Origin: Megascapheus bottae
Taxonomy: Eukaryota > Chordata > Mammalia > Rodentia > Geomyidae
Assembly (NCBI GenBank): GCA_024803745.1
Contig: JANJXV010000049.1
Location: forward strand, 3,900,001 to 3,964,000
Length of the DNA stretch: 64,000 nt
Reading direction: 5' to 3'
Every line of letters begins with the position of its first letter. The first letter of the stretch is position 1. Of this stretch, positions 1 to 12,000 are shown one piece after another. The notes under the pieces are model-generated. The model saw only the letters and a list, made by a program, of their open reading frames with translations. It was not told the DNA's origin and did no database searches. Position numbers and translations under genes: made by a program.

Positions 1-221
1 GTAATTGTAAGGGTTAGGGTTAAGGTTAGGGTTAGGGTTAGGTTTAGGGTTAGGGTTAGGGTTAGGGTAAGGGTAAGGGCTAGGGTTAGGATTAGGGTTA
101 GGGTTAGGGTAATGGTTAGGGTTAGGGTTAGGGTTAAGGTTAGGTTTAGGGTTAGGGTTAGGGTTAAGGTTTGGTTTTAAGGTTTGGTTTAGGGTTAGGG
201 TAAGGGTAATGGTTAGGGTTT

Positions 222-258
<37 letters not shown>

Positions 259-639
259 GGTTATCGTTAGGGTTAGGGTTATGGTTAGGGTTAGGTTTAG
301 GGTTAGGGTAAGGGTGTGTGTTAGGTTTATGGTTAGCGTTAGAGTTAGTGTTAAGTTTAGCGTTAGGGTAAGGGTAAGGGTTATGGTTAGGGTTAAGGTT
401 AGGGTAAGGGTTAGGGTTAGGGTTAGGGTAAGGGTAAGGTTTAGGGTTAGGGTTTGGGTAGAGTAAGAGTAAGGGTTAGGGTTAGGGTTAGGGTTAGGTT
501 TAGGGTTAGGGTAAGTGTAAGGGTTAGGGTTAGTCTTAGAGTTAGGGTAAGGGTTAGGGTTAGGGGTAGGATAGGGCTTAGGGTAACTGTAAGTGTCAGG
601 GTTAGGGTTAGGTTTAGGATAAGGGTAAGGGTTAGGGTT

Positions 640-945
640 AGGGTTAGGCTTAGGGTTGGGGTAAGGGTAAGGATTACGGTTAGGGTTAGGTTTAGGGTAA
701 GGGTTATGGTTAGGGTTAGGGTAGGGGTTAGGGTTAGGGTAAGGGTTAGGGTTAGGTTAGGTTATGGTTAGGTTTAGGGTTAGGGTAAGGGTAAGGGTTA
801 GGGTTAGGGTTAGGTTTAGGTTAATCGTTATTGTTAGGGGTTAGGGTTAGGGTTAGGCTTAGGGTTAGGGTAAGGGTAAGGATTACAGTTAGGGTTAGGT
901 TTAGGGTAAGGGTTATGGTTAGGGTTAGGGTAGGGGTTAGGGTTA
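640..945 (+). repeat. 209-bp tandem duplication
   Basis: The segment starting GGCTTAGGGTT at 647 reappears at 856. Both then carry TAAGGG doublets, GGATTAC, one TTAGGT variant, one TTATGG variant and a GTAGGGGTTAGGG 7-mer in the same order. They differ by at least two substitutions (near 657 and near 887). The offset of 209 is not a multiple of six, so the duplication breakpoints shifted the hexamer register. Confidence 0.8.
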
Positions 946-1039
946 GGCTAAGGGTTAGGGTTAGGGTTAGGTTTATGGTTAGGTTTAGGGTTAGGGTAAG
1001 GGTTAGGGTTAGGGTTAGGGTTAGGGTAAGGGTTAGTGT

Positions 1040-1325
1040 TGGGTTAGAGTTAGGGTAAGTGTTAGTGTTAGGGTTAGGGTTAGGGTTAGGGTAAGGGTTA
1101 GGGTTAGGGTAAGGGTAAGGGTTAGGTTTAGGTTTAGGCTTAGGGTTAGAGTAAGGGTAAGGATTAGGTTTATGGTGAGGTTTAGGGTAAGGGTTAGGGT
1201 TGGGGTTAGGGTAGGGGTTAGAGTAAGGGTAAGGGTTAGGTTTAGGGTTAGTGTTAGGGTTAGGGTTAGGTTTAGGGTTAGGGAAAGGGTAAGGGTTAGG
1301 GTTTGGGTTAGGGTTAGGGTAAGGG
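1040..1325 (+). repeat. Duplicated segment, partner at 2995-3280
   Basis: Starting from GGGTTAGAGTTAGGG at 1041, this segment shares an ordered series of variants with 2995 onward. The series includes TTAGTG pairs, a GGCTTAGGG at 1137 matching 3087, TTATGG next to GTGAGG, GGGGTT, and a closing GTTTGGG at about 1308 matching 3249. The offset drifts from 1954 to 1941, so small indels have accumulated since duplication. No coding content is seen. Confidence 0.8.
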
Positions 1326-2550
1326 TTAGGGTTAGGGTTAGGGAAAGGTAAGGGTTAGGGTTAGGGTTAGGGTAAGGATTAGGGTTAGGGTTACGGCTAA
1401 GGTAAGGTTTAAGGTAAGGGTTAGGGTTAGCATTAAGGTTAGGGTTGGGGTATGGGGAAGGGTTAGGGTTAGAGTTAGGGTTAAGGTAAGAGTAAGGGTT
1501 AGGGTTAGGGTTAGGGTTATGTTTAGGGTAAGGGTTAGGGTTAGGGTTAGGGTATGGGTAAAGTTTAGGTTTAGGGTTAGTGTTAGGGTTAGGTTATGGG
1601 TAAGGGTTAGGGTTAGGGTTAGGATTAGGGTTAGGTTTACGGTAAGAGTTAGGGTTAGGGTTAGGGTTTGGTTTAGGGTTAGGGTAAGGGCAAGTGTTAG
1701 GGTTAGGGTTAGGTTAAGGGTTGGGGTTGAGGTTAGGGTTAGGGTGAGTGTGAGGGTTAGGTTTAGGGTTAGTGTTAGGGTTAAGTTTAGAGTTAGGTTT
1801 ACGGTTTGGTTAAGGGTAAGGGTTAGGGTTAGGGTTAGGGTTATGGTTAGGTTAAGGGTTCTGGTTAGGTTAAGGTAAGTTTTAAGGTTAGGGTTAGGGT
1901 AAGGGTTAGGGTTAGTGTTAGCGTTAGGGTGAGGGTAAGGATAAGGGTTAGGGTTGAGGTGAGGCTTTAGTGTTAGGGTTACGGTTAGGTTTAAGGTTAG
2001 GGTTAGGGTGAGGGAAAGGGTAAGGGTAAGGGTTAGGGTTAGGACTAGGGTTAGGTGTTCGGGTAAGGGTAGGGTTAGGGATAGGTATACGGTTAAGGTT
2101 AGGATAAGGATTAGGGTTAGGGTTAGGGTTAGGTTTACGGTTAGGGTTAGGTTTAGGTTAAGGGTAAGGGTTATACTTAGTGTTAGGGTTAGGGTTAGGG
2201 AAAGCGTAATGGTTAGGGTTAGGGTTAAGGTAAGGATTAGGGTTAGGGTTAGGGATAAGATAAGGGTTAGGGTAAGGGTTTGGGTTAGCATTAAGGTTAG
2301 GGTTAGGGTAGGGGTAAGGGTTTGGGTTAGGGTTAGAGTTAAGGTAAGAGTATGCGTTAGGGTTAGGGTTAGGGTTAGGTTTAGGGTAAGAGTTAGGGTT
2401 AGGGTTAGGGTATGGGTAAGGTTTAGGGTTAGGTTTAGGGTTAGGTTTAGGTTTAGGGTTAGGGTAAGGATAAGGTTGGTTAAGGTTAGGGTTAGGGTTA
2501 GGGTTAGGGTTAAGGTTAGGATTAGGGTGAGGTAAGGGTAAGAGTTAGTG

Positions 2551-2568
2551 TTAGGTTTTTTGTTAGGG
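2551..2568 (+). repeat. T6 landmark, copy 1
   Basis: TTAGG is followed by a run of six T and then GTTAGGG. The same landmark is at 4893-4910 and 13773-13790. Around the first two copies the upstream context (GGTAAGGGTAAG then GTTAGTG) also matches, so they belong to the roughly 2.34-kb duplicated unit. Confidence 0.9.
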
Positions 2569-4892
2569 TTAGGGTTAGGGTTAGGGTTATGGTTAAGGTT
2601 AGGGTTAGGGTTAGGTTTAGGGTTAGGGTTAGGTTTAGGGTAAGGATAAGAGAAGGGTTAGGGTTATGTTTAGTTTTAGGGTAAGTGTTAGGGTTAGGGT
2701 TAGGGTTAGGGTAAGGGTTAGGGTTAGGGTTAGGGTTAGGGTAGGGGTTAGGGTAAAGGTAAGTGTTAGGGTTAGGGTTAGAATAAGGGGAAGGGTTAGG
2801 GTTAGGGTTAGGTTTAGGGGTTAGGGTTAGGGTTAGGTTTAGGGTTAGGGTTAATGTAAGTGTAAGGGTTAGGGTTACGGTTAGGGTTAGGTTTAGGGTT
2901 AGCGTTAGGGTAAGGGTAATTGTTAGGGTTAGGGTTAGGGTTAAGGTTAGGGTTAGGGTTAGGGTTAGGGTAAGGGTTAGGGTTGGGTTAGAGTTAGGGT
3001 AAGTGTTAGTGTTAGGGTTAGGGTTAGGGTTAGGGTTAGGGTAAGGGTTAGGGTTAGGGTAAGGGTAAGGTTTAGGGTTAGGTTTAGGCTTAGGGTTAGA
3101 GTAAGGGTAAGGATGAGGTTTATGGTGAGGTTTAGGGTAAGGGTTAAGGTTGGGGTTAGGGTAGGGGTTAGGGTAAGGGTAAGGGTTAGGTTTAGGGGTA
3201 GGGTTAGGGTTAGGGTTAGGTTTAGGGTAAGGGTAAGGGTAAGGGTTAGGGTTTGGGTTAGGGTTAGGGTAAGGTTTATTGACAGGGTTAGGGAAAGGGT
3301 AAGGGTTAGGGTTAGGACTAGGGTTAGGTGTTAGGGTAAGGTTTACGGTTAGGGTTAGGTAAACGGTTAAGGTTAGGATAAGGGTAAGGGTTAGAGTTAT
3401 GGTTAAGGTTAGGGATAGGGAAAGGGTAAGGGTTAGGGTTAGGGTTAGGGTAAGGATTAGGGTTAGGGTTAGGGCTAAGGTACGGGTTAGGGTAAGGTTT
3501 AGGGTTAGCATTAAGGTTAGGGTTAGGGTAGGGTTAAGGGTTAGGGTTAGGGTTATTTTTAAGGTAAGAGTAAGGGTTAGGGTTAGGGTTAGGGTTAGGG
3601 TAAGGGTTAGGTTTAGTGTTAGGGTATGGGTCAGGTTTAGGTTTAGGGTTAGTGTTAAGGTTAGGTTTAGGGTAAGAGTTAGGGTTAGGGTTAGGATTAG
3701 GGTTAGGTTTACAGTTAGGGTTAGGGTTAGTGTTAGGGTTAGGGTTAGGTTTAGGGTTAGGGTTAGGGTAAGAGTAAGTGTTAGGGTTAGGGTTAGGTTA
3801 AGGGTTGGGGTTGAGGTTAGGGTTAGGGTTAGGGTGAGGTTTAGGGTTAGGTTTAGTGTTAGGGTTACGTTTAGATTTAGGTTTAGGATTTGGTTAAGGG
3901 TAAGGGTTAGGGTTAGGGTTAGGGTTATAGTTAGGTAAAGGGTTAGGATTAGGTTAAGGTAAGGTTTAGGGTTAGGTTTAGGGTAAGGGTTAGGGTAGTG
4001 TTAGTGTTAGTGTTAGGGTGAGGGTAAGGATAAGGGTTAGGGTTAAGGTGAGGGTTAGGGTTTGGGTTAGGTTTAAGGTTAGGGTTATGGTGAGGGCACG
4101 GGTAAGGGTTATGGTTAGGTTTAGGGTTAGGGTTAGGGTAAGGGTAAGGATAAGGGTTAGGGTTAGGGTAAGGGTAAGGTTTATGGTTAGGGTTAGGGTT
4201 AGGTTTAGAGTAAGGGTAAGGGTTAGGGTTAGGGTTAGGCTTAGGGTTAGGGTAAGGGTAAGGATTAGGATTAGTGTTAGGTTTAGGGTAAGGGTTAGGG
4301 TTAGCGTAGGGGTTAGGATAAGGTTAAGGATTAGGGTTAGGGTTAGGGTTAGCGTTAGGGTAAGGGTAAGGGTTAGGGTTAGGACTAGGGTTAGGTGTTA
4401 GGGTAAGGGTTAGGGTTAGGGTTAGGTATAGGGTTAAGGTTAGGATAAGGGTTAGGGTTAGGGTTAGGTTTACGGTTAGGTTTAGGTTAAGGGTAAGGGT
4501 TATAGTTAGGGTTAGGGTTAGGGTTAGGGAAAGGGTAAGGGTTAGGGTTAGGGTTAGGGTTAGGGTAAGGATTAGGGTTAGGGTTAGGGCTAATGTAAGG
4601 GTTAGGGTAAGGGTTTGGGTTAGCATTAAGGTTAGGGTTAGGGTAGGGGTAAGTGTTTGGGTTAGGGTTAGGGTTAAGGTAAGAGTAAGCGTTAGGGTTA
4701 GGGTTAGGTTTAGGGTAAGGGTTAGGGTTATGGTTAGGGTATTGGTAAGGTTTAGGGTTAGGTTTAGGGTTAGGTTTAGGGTTAGGGTTAGGGTAAGGAC
4801 TAGGGTAGGGTTAAGGTTAGGGTTAGGGTTAGGGTTAGGGTTGAGGTTAGGTTTAGGTTAGGTTTAGGATGAGGTAAGGGTAAGGGTTAGTG

Positions 4893-4910
4893 TTAGGTTT
4901 TTTGTTAGGG
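4893..4910 (+). repeat. T6 landmark, copy 2
   Basis: Same TTAGG-T6-GTTAGGG landmark as at 2551, offset 2342 from it. This agrees with the 2335-2340 offsets of neighbouring markers and supports a true duplicated unit. Confidence 0.9.
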
Positions 4911-6246
4911 TTAGGGTAAGGGTAAGGGTTAGGTTAGGGTTAGGTTTAGGGTTAGGGTTATGGTTAGGGTGAGGGTAAGGGTAAGGGTTAGGGTTAAGTT
5001 TAGGGTTAGGGTTAGGTTTAGGGTTAGATTTACGGTAAGGGTAAGTGTTAGGGTTAAGGTTAGGGTTAGGGTTAGGTTTAGGGTTACGGTTAGGGTTAGG
5101 GTTAGGGTAAACGTTAGGGTTAGGGTTAGGTTTAGGATAAGGGTTAGGGTTAGGGGTTAGAGTTAGGTTTAGGTTTAGGGTTAGGGTTAGGGTAAGGATA
5201 AGGGTTAGGGTTAGGGTAAAGGTAAGGTTTATGGTTAGGGTTAGGGTTAGGTTTAGAGTAAGGGTAAGGATTAGGGTTAGGGTTAGGTTTAGGGTAAGGG
5301 TTAGGGTTAGGGTAGGGATTAGGGTAAGGGTAAGGATTAGGTTTAGGGTTAGGGTTAGGGTTAGGGTTAGGGTTAGGTTTAGGGTTAGGGTAAGGGTAAG
5401 GGTTAGATTTAGGTTTAGGGTAAGGGTAAGGGTTAGGGTTAGGACTAGGTTTAGGTGTTAGTGTTAGGGTAAGGGTTAGGGTTAGGACTAGGGTTAGGTG
5501 TTAGGGTAAGGGTAAGGGTTAGCGTTAGGGTTTGGTATACGTTTAAGTTTAGGATAAGGGTTAGGTTTAGGGTTAGGATTAGGTTTGGGGTTAGGGTTAG
5601 GGTATGGGTAAGGGTTAGGGTTAGGTTTACGGTTAGGGTAGGGTTGAGGTTAGGGTTAGGGTTAGGTTTAGGTTTGGGGTTAGGTTTAGGTTAAGGGTAA
5701 GGGTTATAGTTAGGGTTTCGGTTAGGGTTAGGGAAAGGGTAAGGCTTAGTGTTAGGGTTAGGTTTAGGGTTAGGTTTAGAGTAAGGGTAAGAGTTAGGGT
5801 TAGGGTTAGGCTTAGGGTTAGGGTAAGGGTAAGGATTAGGGTTAGGGTTAGGTTTAGGGTAAGGGTTAGGGTTAGGGTTAGGGTAGGGGTTAGGGTAATG
5901 GTAAGGATAAGGTTTAGGGTTAGGGTTAGGGTTAGGGTTAGAGTAAGGTTTAGGGTTAGGGTTAGGGTAAGGGTACGGGTTAGGGTTGGGTTACGTTAAG
6001 GTTTAAAATTAGGGTTAGGGTAAGGGTTAGGGTTAATGTTAGGGTTAGGGTGAGGGTAAGGATAAGGGTTAGGGTTAGGTTTAGGGTTAGGGTTATGGTT
6101 AGGGTTAGGTTAAGTTTAGGTTTAGGGTAAGGGTAACGGTTAGGGTTAGGGTTAGGGTAAGGGTAAGGGTTAGGTTTAGGACTAGGGTTAGGTGTTAGGG
6201 TAAGGGTTAGGGTTAGGGTTAGGTTTAGGGTTAGGGTAAGTGTAAA

Positions 6247-6282
<36 letters not shown>

Positions 6283-7120
6283 GTATACGGTTAAGGTTAG
6301 GATAAGGGTTAGGTTTAGGGTTAGGGTTAGGTTTATGGTTAGGGTTAGGTTAAGGGTAAGGGTTAAGGTTAGGTTTAGGATTAGGTTAGGGTTGAGGTTA
6401 GGGTTAGGGTTAGGTTCAGGTTTGGGGTTAGGTTTAGGTTAAGGGTAAGGGTTATATTTAGGGTTAGGGTTAGGGAGAGGGTAAGGGTTAGGGTTAGGGT
6501 TAGGGTTAGGGTAAGGATTAGGGTTAGGGTTAGGGCTAAGGTAAGGGTTAGGGTTAGGGTTAGGGTTAGGGTTAGCATAAGGATAAAGGTTAGTGTTAAG
6601 GTTAGGGTTAGGGTTAGGGTTACGTTTAGGTTTAAGGTTAGGGTTAGGGTGAGGGCAAGAGTAAGGTTTAGGGTTAGGTTTAGGGTTAGGTTTAGGGTAA
6701 GGGTAAGGGTTAGGGTTAGGGTTAGGTTAAGGGTTGGGGTTGAGGTTAGGGTTAAGGTTAGGGTGATTGTAAGGGTAAGGGTAAGGGTGAGGTTTAGGGT
6801 TAGGGTTAGGGTAAGGTTTAGGGTTAGGGATAGGGTTAGGGTTACGGTTAGGTTTAGGGTAACGTTTAGGGTTAGGGTTACGGTTAGGGTAAGGTTATGT
6901 TTTTGGGTTAGTGTTAGTATTAGGTTAGGATTAGGGTTAGCGTTAGGGTAAGGGTAAGGTTTAGGTTTAGGGTTAGGGTTAGGGTAAGGTAAGGGTTAGG
7001 GTTAGGGTTAGGGTTAGGGTAAGGGTTAGGGTTAGGGTTAGGGTTAGGTTTAGGGTTAGGGTAAGTTTAAGGGTTAGGGTTAGGGTTAGGGTAAGGGATA
7101 GGGTTAGGGTTAGGGTTAGG

Positions 7121-7330
7121 ATTAGGGTAGGGGTTAGGGTAAGTGTAAGAGTTAGGGTTAGGGTTAGAATAATGGTAAAGATTAGGGTTAGGGATAGGGT
7201 TAGGTTTAGGTTTAGGGTTAAGTTAAGGGTAAGGGTTAGGGTTAGGGTTAGGGTTAGGGTTAGGGTTAGGGTTAGATTAGTGTTAGGTTTAGTATTAGGT
7301 TTAGGGTAAGGGCAATTATTAGGGTTAGGG
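7121..7330 (+). repeat. Duplicated segment, partner at 9190-9385
   Basis: Both copies run from ATTAGGGTAGGGG through AGAATAATGG to GGGCAATTATTAGGG. Markers are at 7166 and 9235 (offset 2069), then at 7311 and 9363 (offset 2052). These are the only CAATTATT forms of the CAATT landmark I found, so they probably descend from one ancestral copy. Confidence 0.8.
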
Positions 7331-7543
7331 TTACGGTTCAGGTTATGGTTAGAGTTAGGGTTAGGTTTAGGTTTACGGTTAGGGTTAGGGTAAGGGAAAG
7401 TGTTAGGTTTAGGGTTAGGGTAAGGGTTAGGGTTAGAATTAGATTTAGGGTTAGGGTAAGTGTAAGGTTTAGGGTTAGGTTTAGGGTTAGGGTTAGGGTT
7501 AGGTTAAGGGTTATTGTTAGGGGTTAGGGTTAGGTTTAGGGTA

Positions 7544-7575
<32 letters not shown>

Positions 7576-7730
7576 GTAAGGGTTAGCATTAGGGTAAGTA
7601 TAAGAGTTAGGGTTAGGGTTAGGGTTAGGATTAGGGTTAGGGTTAGGGTAAGGGTAAGGGTTAGGGTTAAGGTTAGGGTTAGGGTTAGGTTTAGGGTTAG
7701 GGTTAGGGTTAGGGTTAGGTTTAGATTTAG

Positions 7731-7914
7731 GTTTAGGGTAAGGGTTAGGGTTAGGGTTAGGGTAGGGGTTAGGGTAAGGTTAAGGGTTAGGGTTAGCATT
7801 AGGGTTAGGTTTAGGTTTAGGGTAAGGGTTAGGGTTAGGGTTAGGGTAGGGGTTAGGGTAAGGTTAAGGGTTAGGGTTAGCATTAGGGTTAGGTTTAGGT
7901 TTAGGGTAAGGGTA
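7731..7914 (+). repeat. 84-bp (14 hexamer) tandem duplication
   Basis: Copy 1 is about 7731-7814, copy 2 about 7815-7898, and a partial third start follows to about 7914. Each begins GTTTAGGGTAAGGG and contains GTAGGGGTTAGGG and TAGCATTAGGG (7794 and 7878). The copies look identical by eye, so this is a recent, register-preserving local duplication. Confidence 0.88.
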
Positions 7915-8119
7915 AGGGTTATGGTTAGTGGTAGGGTTACGGTAAGGGTTAGGGTTAGGGTTAGGGTAAGGGTAAGGGTTAGGGTTAGGAGTAGGGTTAG
8001 GTGTTAGGGTAAGGGTTAGGGTTACGCATACGGTTAAGGTTAGGGTAAGAGTTAGGGTTAGGGTTAGGTTTAGGTTTAGGATTAGGGTAAGTGTGAGGCT
8101 TAGGGTTAGGTTTAGGGTT

Positions 8120-9060
8120 AGGGTAGTTTTGAGGTTAGGGTTAGGTTTAGATTTGGGGTTAGGTTTAGGGTAAGGTTAAGGGTTAGAGTTAGGGTTAAGG
8201 TTAGGGTTAGGGAAAGGGTAAGGGTTAGGGTTAGGGTTAGGGTTAGGGCTAAGGTAAGGGTTAGGGTAAGGGTTAGGGTTAGCATTAAGTTTAGGGTTAG
8301 GGTAGGGGTAAGGGTTAGGGTTAGGGTTAGGGTTAAGGTAAGAGTAAGGGTTAGGGTTAGGTTTAGCGTTAGGTTTAGGATTAGAGTTAGGTATAGGGTT
8401 AGGGTTAGGGTAAGGGTAAGGGTTAGGGTTAGGGTTAGGTTAAGGGTTGGGTTTGAGGTTAGGGTTAGGGTGAGGGTGAGGGAAAGGGTAAGGGTTAGGG
8501 TTAGGGTTAGGTTTAGGGTAAGGGTATGTGTCAGGGTTAGTGTTAGTGTTAGGGTTATGGTTAAGTTTAGCGTTAGGGTAAGGGTAAGGTTTAGGGTTAG
8601 GGTTAGGGTTAAGGTAAGGGTAAGGGTCAGGGTTAGGGTTAGGTTTAGGTCAAGGTTAGGGTTAGGTTTAGGGTAAGGGTAAGGTTTAGGTTTAGGGTTA
8701 GGGTTAGGTTTAGGGATAGGGTTAGGGTAATGGTAAGGGTTAGAGTTAGGGTTAGGTTTAGGGTTAGGGTGAGGGTAAGGGTTAGGGTTAAGGTTAGCTT
8801 AAGGGTTAGGGTTAGGGTTAGGGTTAGGGTAGGGGTTAGGGTAAGGGTAAGTGTTAGGGTTAGGGTTAGAATAAGGGTAAGGGTTAGGGTTACGGTTAGG
8901 TTCAGGGTTTAGGGTTAGGGTTAGGGTTAGGTTTAGGGTTAGGGTAAGGGTAAGGGGAACAGTTAGGTTTAGGGTTAGGGTTAGTGTTAGGTTTAGGGTT
9001 AGGGTTAGGGTAAGGGCAATTGTTAGGGTTAGGGTTAGGGTTAAGGTTAGGGTTAGGTTT
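8120..9060 (+). repeat. Superunit copy A, partner at 13333-14480
   Basis: The ordered marker series is: GTAG then TTGAGG near 8121; GATTTGGGG; GGGCTAAGG; TAGCATTAAG at 8280; AAGGGTTGGG then TTGAGG near 8443; GTGAGGGAAAGG at 8472; TATGTGT near 8525; CAAGGTTAGG near 8650; GGGCAATTG near 9014. The same order recurs from 13333. Divergence is moderate, with many substitutions and indels. Confidence 0.75.
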
Positions 9061-12000
9061 AGGGTTAGGTTTAGGTTTAGGGTTAGGGTTAGGGTACGGG
9101 TAAGGGTTAGGTTTAGGGTTAGGGTTAAGGTTAGGGTTAGGGTTAGGGTTAGGGTTAGGGTAAGGGATAGGGTTAGGGTTAGGGTTAGGATTAGGGTAGG
9201 GGTTAGGGTAAGTGTAAGTGTTAGGGTTAGGGTTAGAATAATGGTAAGGGTTAGGGTTAGGTTTAGAGTTAGGTTTAGGTTTAGGGTTAAGTTAAGGGTA
9301 AGGGTTAGGGTTAGGGTTAGGGTTAAGGTTAGTGTTAGGTTTAGGATTAGGTTTAGGGTAAGGGCAATTATTAGGGTTAGGGTACGGGTAAGGGTTAGGT
9401 TTAGGGTTAGGGTTAAGGTTAGGGTTAGGGTTAGGGTTAGGGTAAGGGTCAAGTTTAGGGTTAGGGTTAGAATTAGGTTTAGGGTTGGGTAAGGGTGAGG
9501 GTTAGGGTTAGGTTTAGGGTTAGGGTTAGGTTAAGGGTTAGGGTTAGGGGTTAGGGTTAGGTTTAGGGTAAGGGTTAGGGTAAGGGTTAGTGTTCGTGTT
9601 AGGTTTAGGGTAAAGGTTTGGGTTAGGGTTAGGGTAAGAGTAAGTGTTAGCGTTAGGGTTAGGGTTAGACTTAGGGTAAGGGTAAATGTTAGGGTTAGTG
9701 TTAAGGTTAGGGTTAGTTTTAGGATTAGTGTTAGGTTTAGGGTAAGGGTTAGGGTTAGAGTTAGGCTTTGAGTAAGGGTAAGGGATAGGGTTAGGGTTAG
9801 GTTTAGGGTTAGGTTAAGGGTTAGTGTTACGGTTATGGTTACGGTTAGGGTAAGGGTAAAGGTTAGGGTTAGGGTTAGGGTTAGGTTTAGGGTTGGGGTT
9901 AAGGTTAGGTTTACGGTTAGGGTAAGGGTAAGGGTTAGGGTTATGTTTAGGGTTAGGGTTAGCGAAAGTGTAAGGGTTAGGGTTAGGGTTAGGGTTAGGG
10001 TTAAGGTAAGAGTAAGGGTTAGGGTTAGGGTTAGGGTTAGGTTTAGGGTAAGGGTTAGGGTTAGGGTTAGGGTTAGCGATAGGGTAAGGGTAAGGGTTAG
10101 GGTTAGGGATAGGGTTAATGTAAGAGTAAGGGTTAGGGTTATGGTTAGGTGAAGGTTTAGGGTTAGGGTTAGGTCTAGGGTAGGAGTTAGTGTAAGTGTT
10201 AGGGTTAGGGTTAGGGTTAGGATAAGGGTAAGGGTTAGGTTTAGGGTTAGGGTTAGGGTTAGGGGTTAGGGTTAGTGTAAGGGTTAGGATAAGGTTTAGG
10301 GTTAGGTTTAGGGTTAGGATAAGAGTTAGGGTTAGGATTAGGGTTAGAGTTAGGGTTAGAGTTAGGGTATGTTTAAGGGTTAGGGCTAGGTTTAGGGTTA
10401 GGGTTAGGGTTAGGGTTAGGGGAAGGTTAAGGGTTAGGGATAGGGTTCGTGTTAGGTTTAGGGTTAGGGTTAGGGTAATGTTAAGTGTTAGGGTTAGGGT
10501 TAATTTTAGGGTTAGGGTTAGGGTTAGGATTAGGGTTAGGTTTAGGTTTAAGGTTAGGGTAAGGGTAATGGTTAATGTTAGGGTTAGGGAAAGGGTAAGG
10601 GTTAGGGTTACGGTTTGGTTTAGGGTAAGGATTAGGGTTAGGCTTAGTGTTAGGGTAACGGTTAGGTTTAGGGATATGGTTAGCTTTAAGGTTAGGGTTA
10701 CGGCAAGGTTAAGGGTTAGGGTTAGGGTTACGGTTAGGGTTAGGGATTATGGTTAGTGTTAGGTTCACGGTTAGGTTTAGGGTAAGGATAAGAGTTAGGG
10801 TTAGGGATAAGGTTAGGATTCGGATTAGGTTTAGGGTTAGAGTTAGGGTAAGGGTTAGGGTTAAGGTTAGGGTTAGTCTTAGGTTTAGGGTTAGGGTTAG
10901 GTTTAGGGTAAGGGTAAGGGTTAGGGTTAGGATTAGAGTTAGGGTTAGGGTAAGGGTTAGGGTTAGGGTTATGGTTAGGGTTAGGTTTAGGGATAGGGTT
11001 AGTTTAAGGGTAAGTGTTAGGGTTAGGGTTAGGATTAAGGTTGGAGTTAAGGTTAGGGTTAGGTTTAGTGTAAGGGTAAGTGTTAGGGTTAGGGTTAGGG
11101 TAAGGGTATGTGTTAGGGTTAGTGTTAGGGTTAGGGTTAGCGTTAGTGTAGGGGTAAGGGTTAGGGTTAGGGTTAGGTTAAGGTAAGGGTAAGGGTTAGG
11201 GTTAGGGTTAGGTTTAGGGTAAGGGTTAGGGTTAGGTTTAGGGTAAGGGTAAGGTTTAGGGTCTGGGTTAGGTTTGGGGTTAAGGTTAGGGTAAGGGTAA
11301 GGGTTAGGGTTAGGGTTAGGGTTAGGTTTAGGGTTAGGGTAAGGGTAAGGGTTAGGGTTAGGGTTAAGGTTAAGGTTAAGTTTAGGGTTAGCGTTAGGTT
11401 TAGGGTAAGGGTTAGGGTAAGGGTAAGGGTTACGGTTAGGGTTAAGGTTAAGGTTAAGGTTAGAATTAGGGTTAGGGATAGGCTTAGAACAAGGGTTAGG
11501 GTTAGGGTAAGGGTTAAGGTTAGGGTTAGGGGTAGGGTTAGAGTTAGGTTTAGGGTTAGGGTAAGGGTAAGTGTTAAGGTTAGGGTTAGGATTAGGGTTA
11601 GGTTAAGGGTTAGGGTTAGGGGTTATGGTTAGGGTTAGGGTTAGCGTAAGGGTTACGGTTAGGGTAAGGATTAGGGTTAGGGTTAGGTTTAGGGTAAGGT
11701 TTAGGGTTAGGGTTAAGGTTAGGGTTAGGGTTAGGTTTAGGGTTAGGGTTAGGGTAAGGGTTAGGTTAAGGGTTAGGGTAAGGTTTAGGGTTTGGTTTAG
11801 GGTAAGGGTAAGGGTTAGGGTTAGGGTTAAGGTTAGGTTTAGTGTTGGGGTTAAGGTTAGGGTTAGTGTTGGGGTTAAGGTTAGGGTTAGGGTAAGGGTT
11901 AGCGTTAGGGTTGGGGTTAGGTTTAGGGTTAGATTTAGGGTTAGGGTTAGGGATAGGGTGAGGGTATGTGTTAGGGTTAGATTTAGGGTTAGGGTTAGGG

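Larger units (their letters stand above)
1..6700 (+). repeat. Left higher-order repeat domain (about 1-2.3 kb spacing)
   Basis: No gene is visible. The hexamer array carries repeated modules. TAGCATTAAG occurs at 2286, 3506 and 4621. AGGACTAGG occurs at 2041, 3314, 4381, 5441, 5484 and 6178. A block starting GGCTTAGGGTT followed by TAAGGG doublets and GTAGGGGTTAGGG occurs near 647, 856, 1137, 3087, 4238 and 5810. The interval 2041-2568 recurs at 4381-4910 (offset about 2340), and 1550-1930 recurs at about 3640-4020 (offset about 2090). These are diverged copies sharing private variants, so they are related by duplication and did not arise by independent mutation of TTAGGG. Exact unit borders were not determined. 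Confidence 0.75.
2041..8045 (+). repeat. GGACTAGG / GGTATAC module, left cluster
   Basis: A recognisable module has AGGACTAGGG or AGGAGTAGGG, then TTAGGTGTTAGG, then GGTATACGGTTAAGG, then AGGATAAG. AGGACTA (or AGGAGTA) starts at 2041, 3314, 4381, 5441, 5484, 6178 and 7987. The TATAC part is intact at 2084, 5534 and 6292 and altered at 3358 (GGTAAACGG), 4425 (GGTATAGGG) and 8025 (CGCATACGG). Related sites reappear only near 49.1, 60.1 and 63.1 kb. GTATAC is an exact palindrome and a rare composition in this array, which makes it a convenient tag. No function is implied. Confidence 0.85.

Noticed and set aside
2084..2090. GTATAC as a TATA-like promoter element
   Set aside because: It is a single palindromic hexamer in a repeat module, with no initiator, GC box or downstream gene. 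It is better read as a duplication marker.
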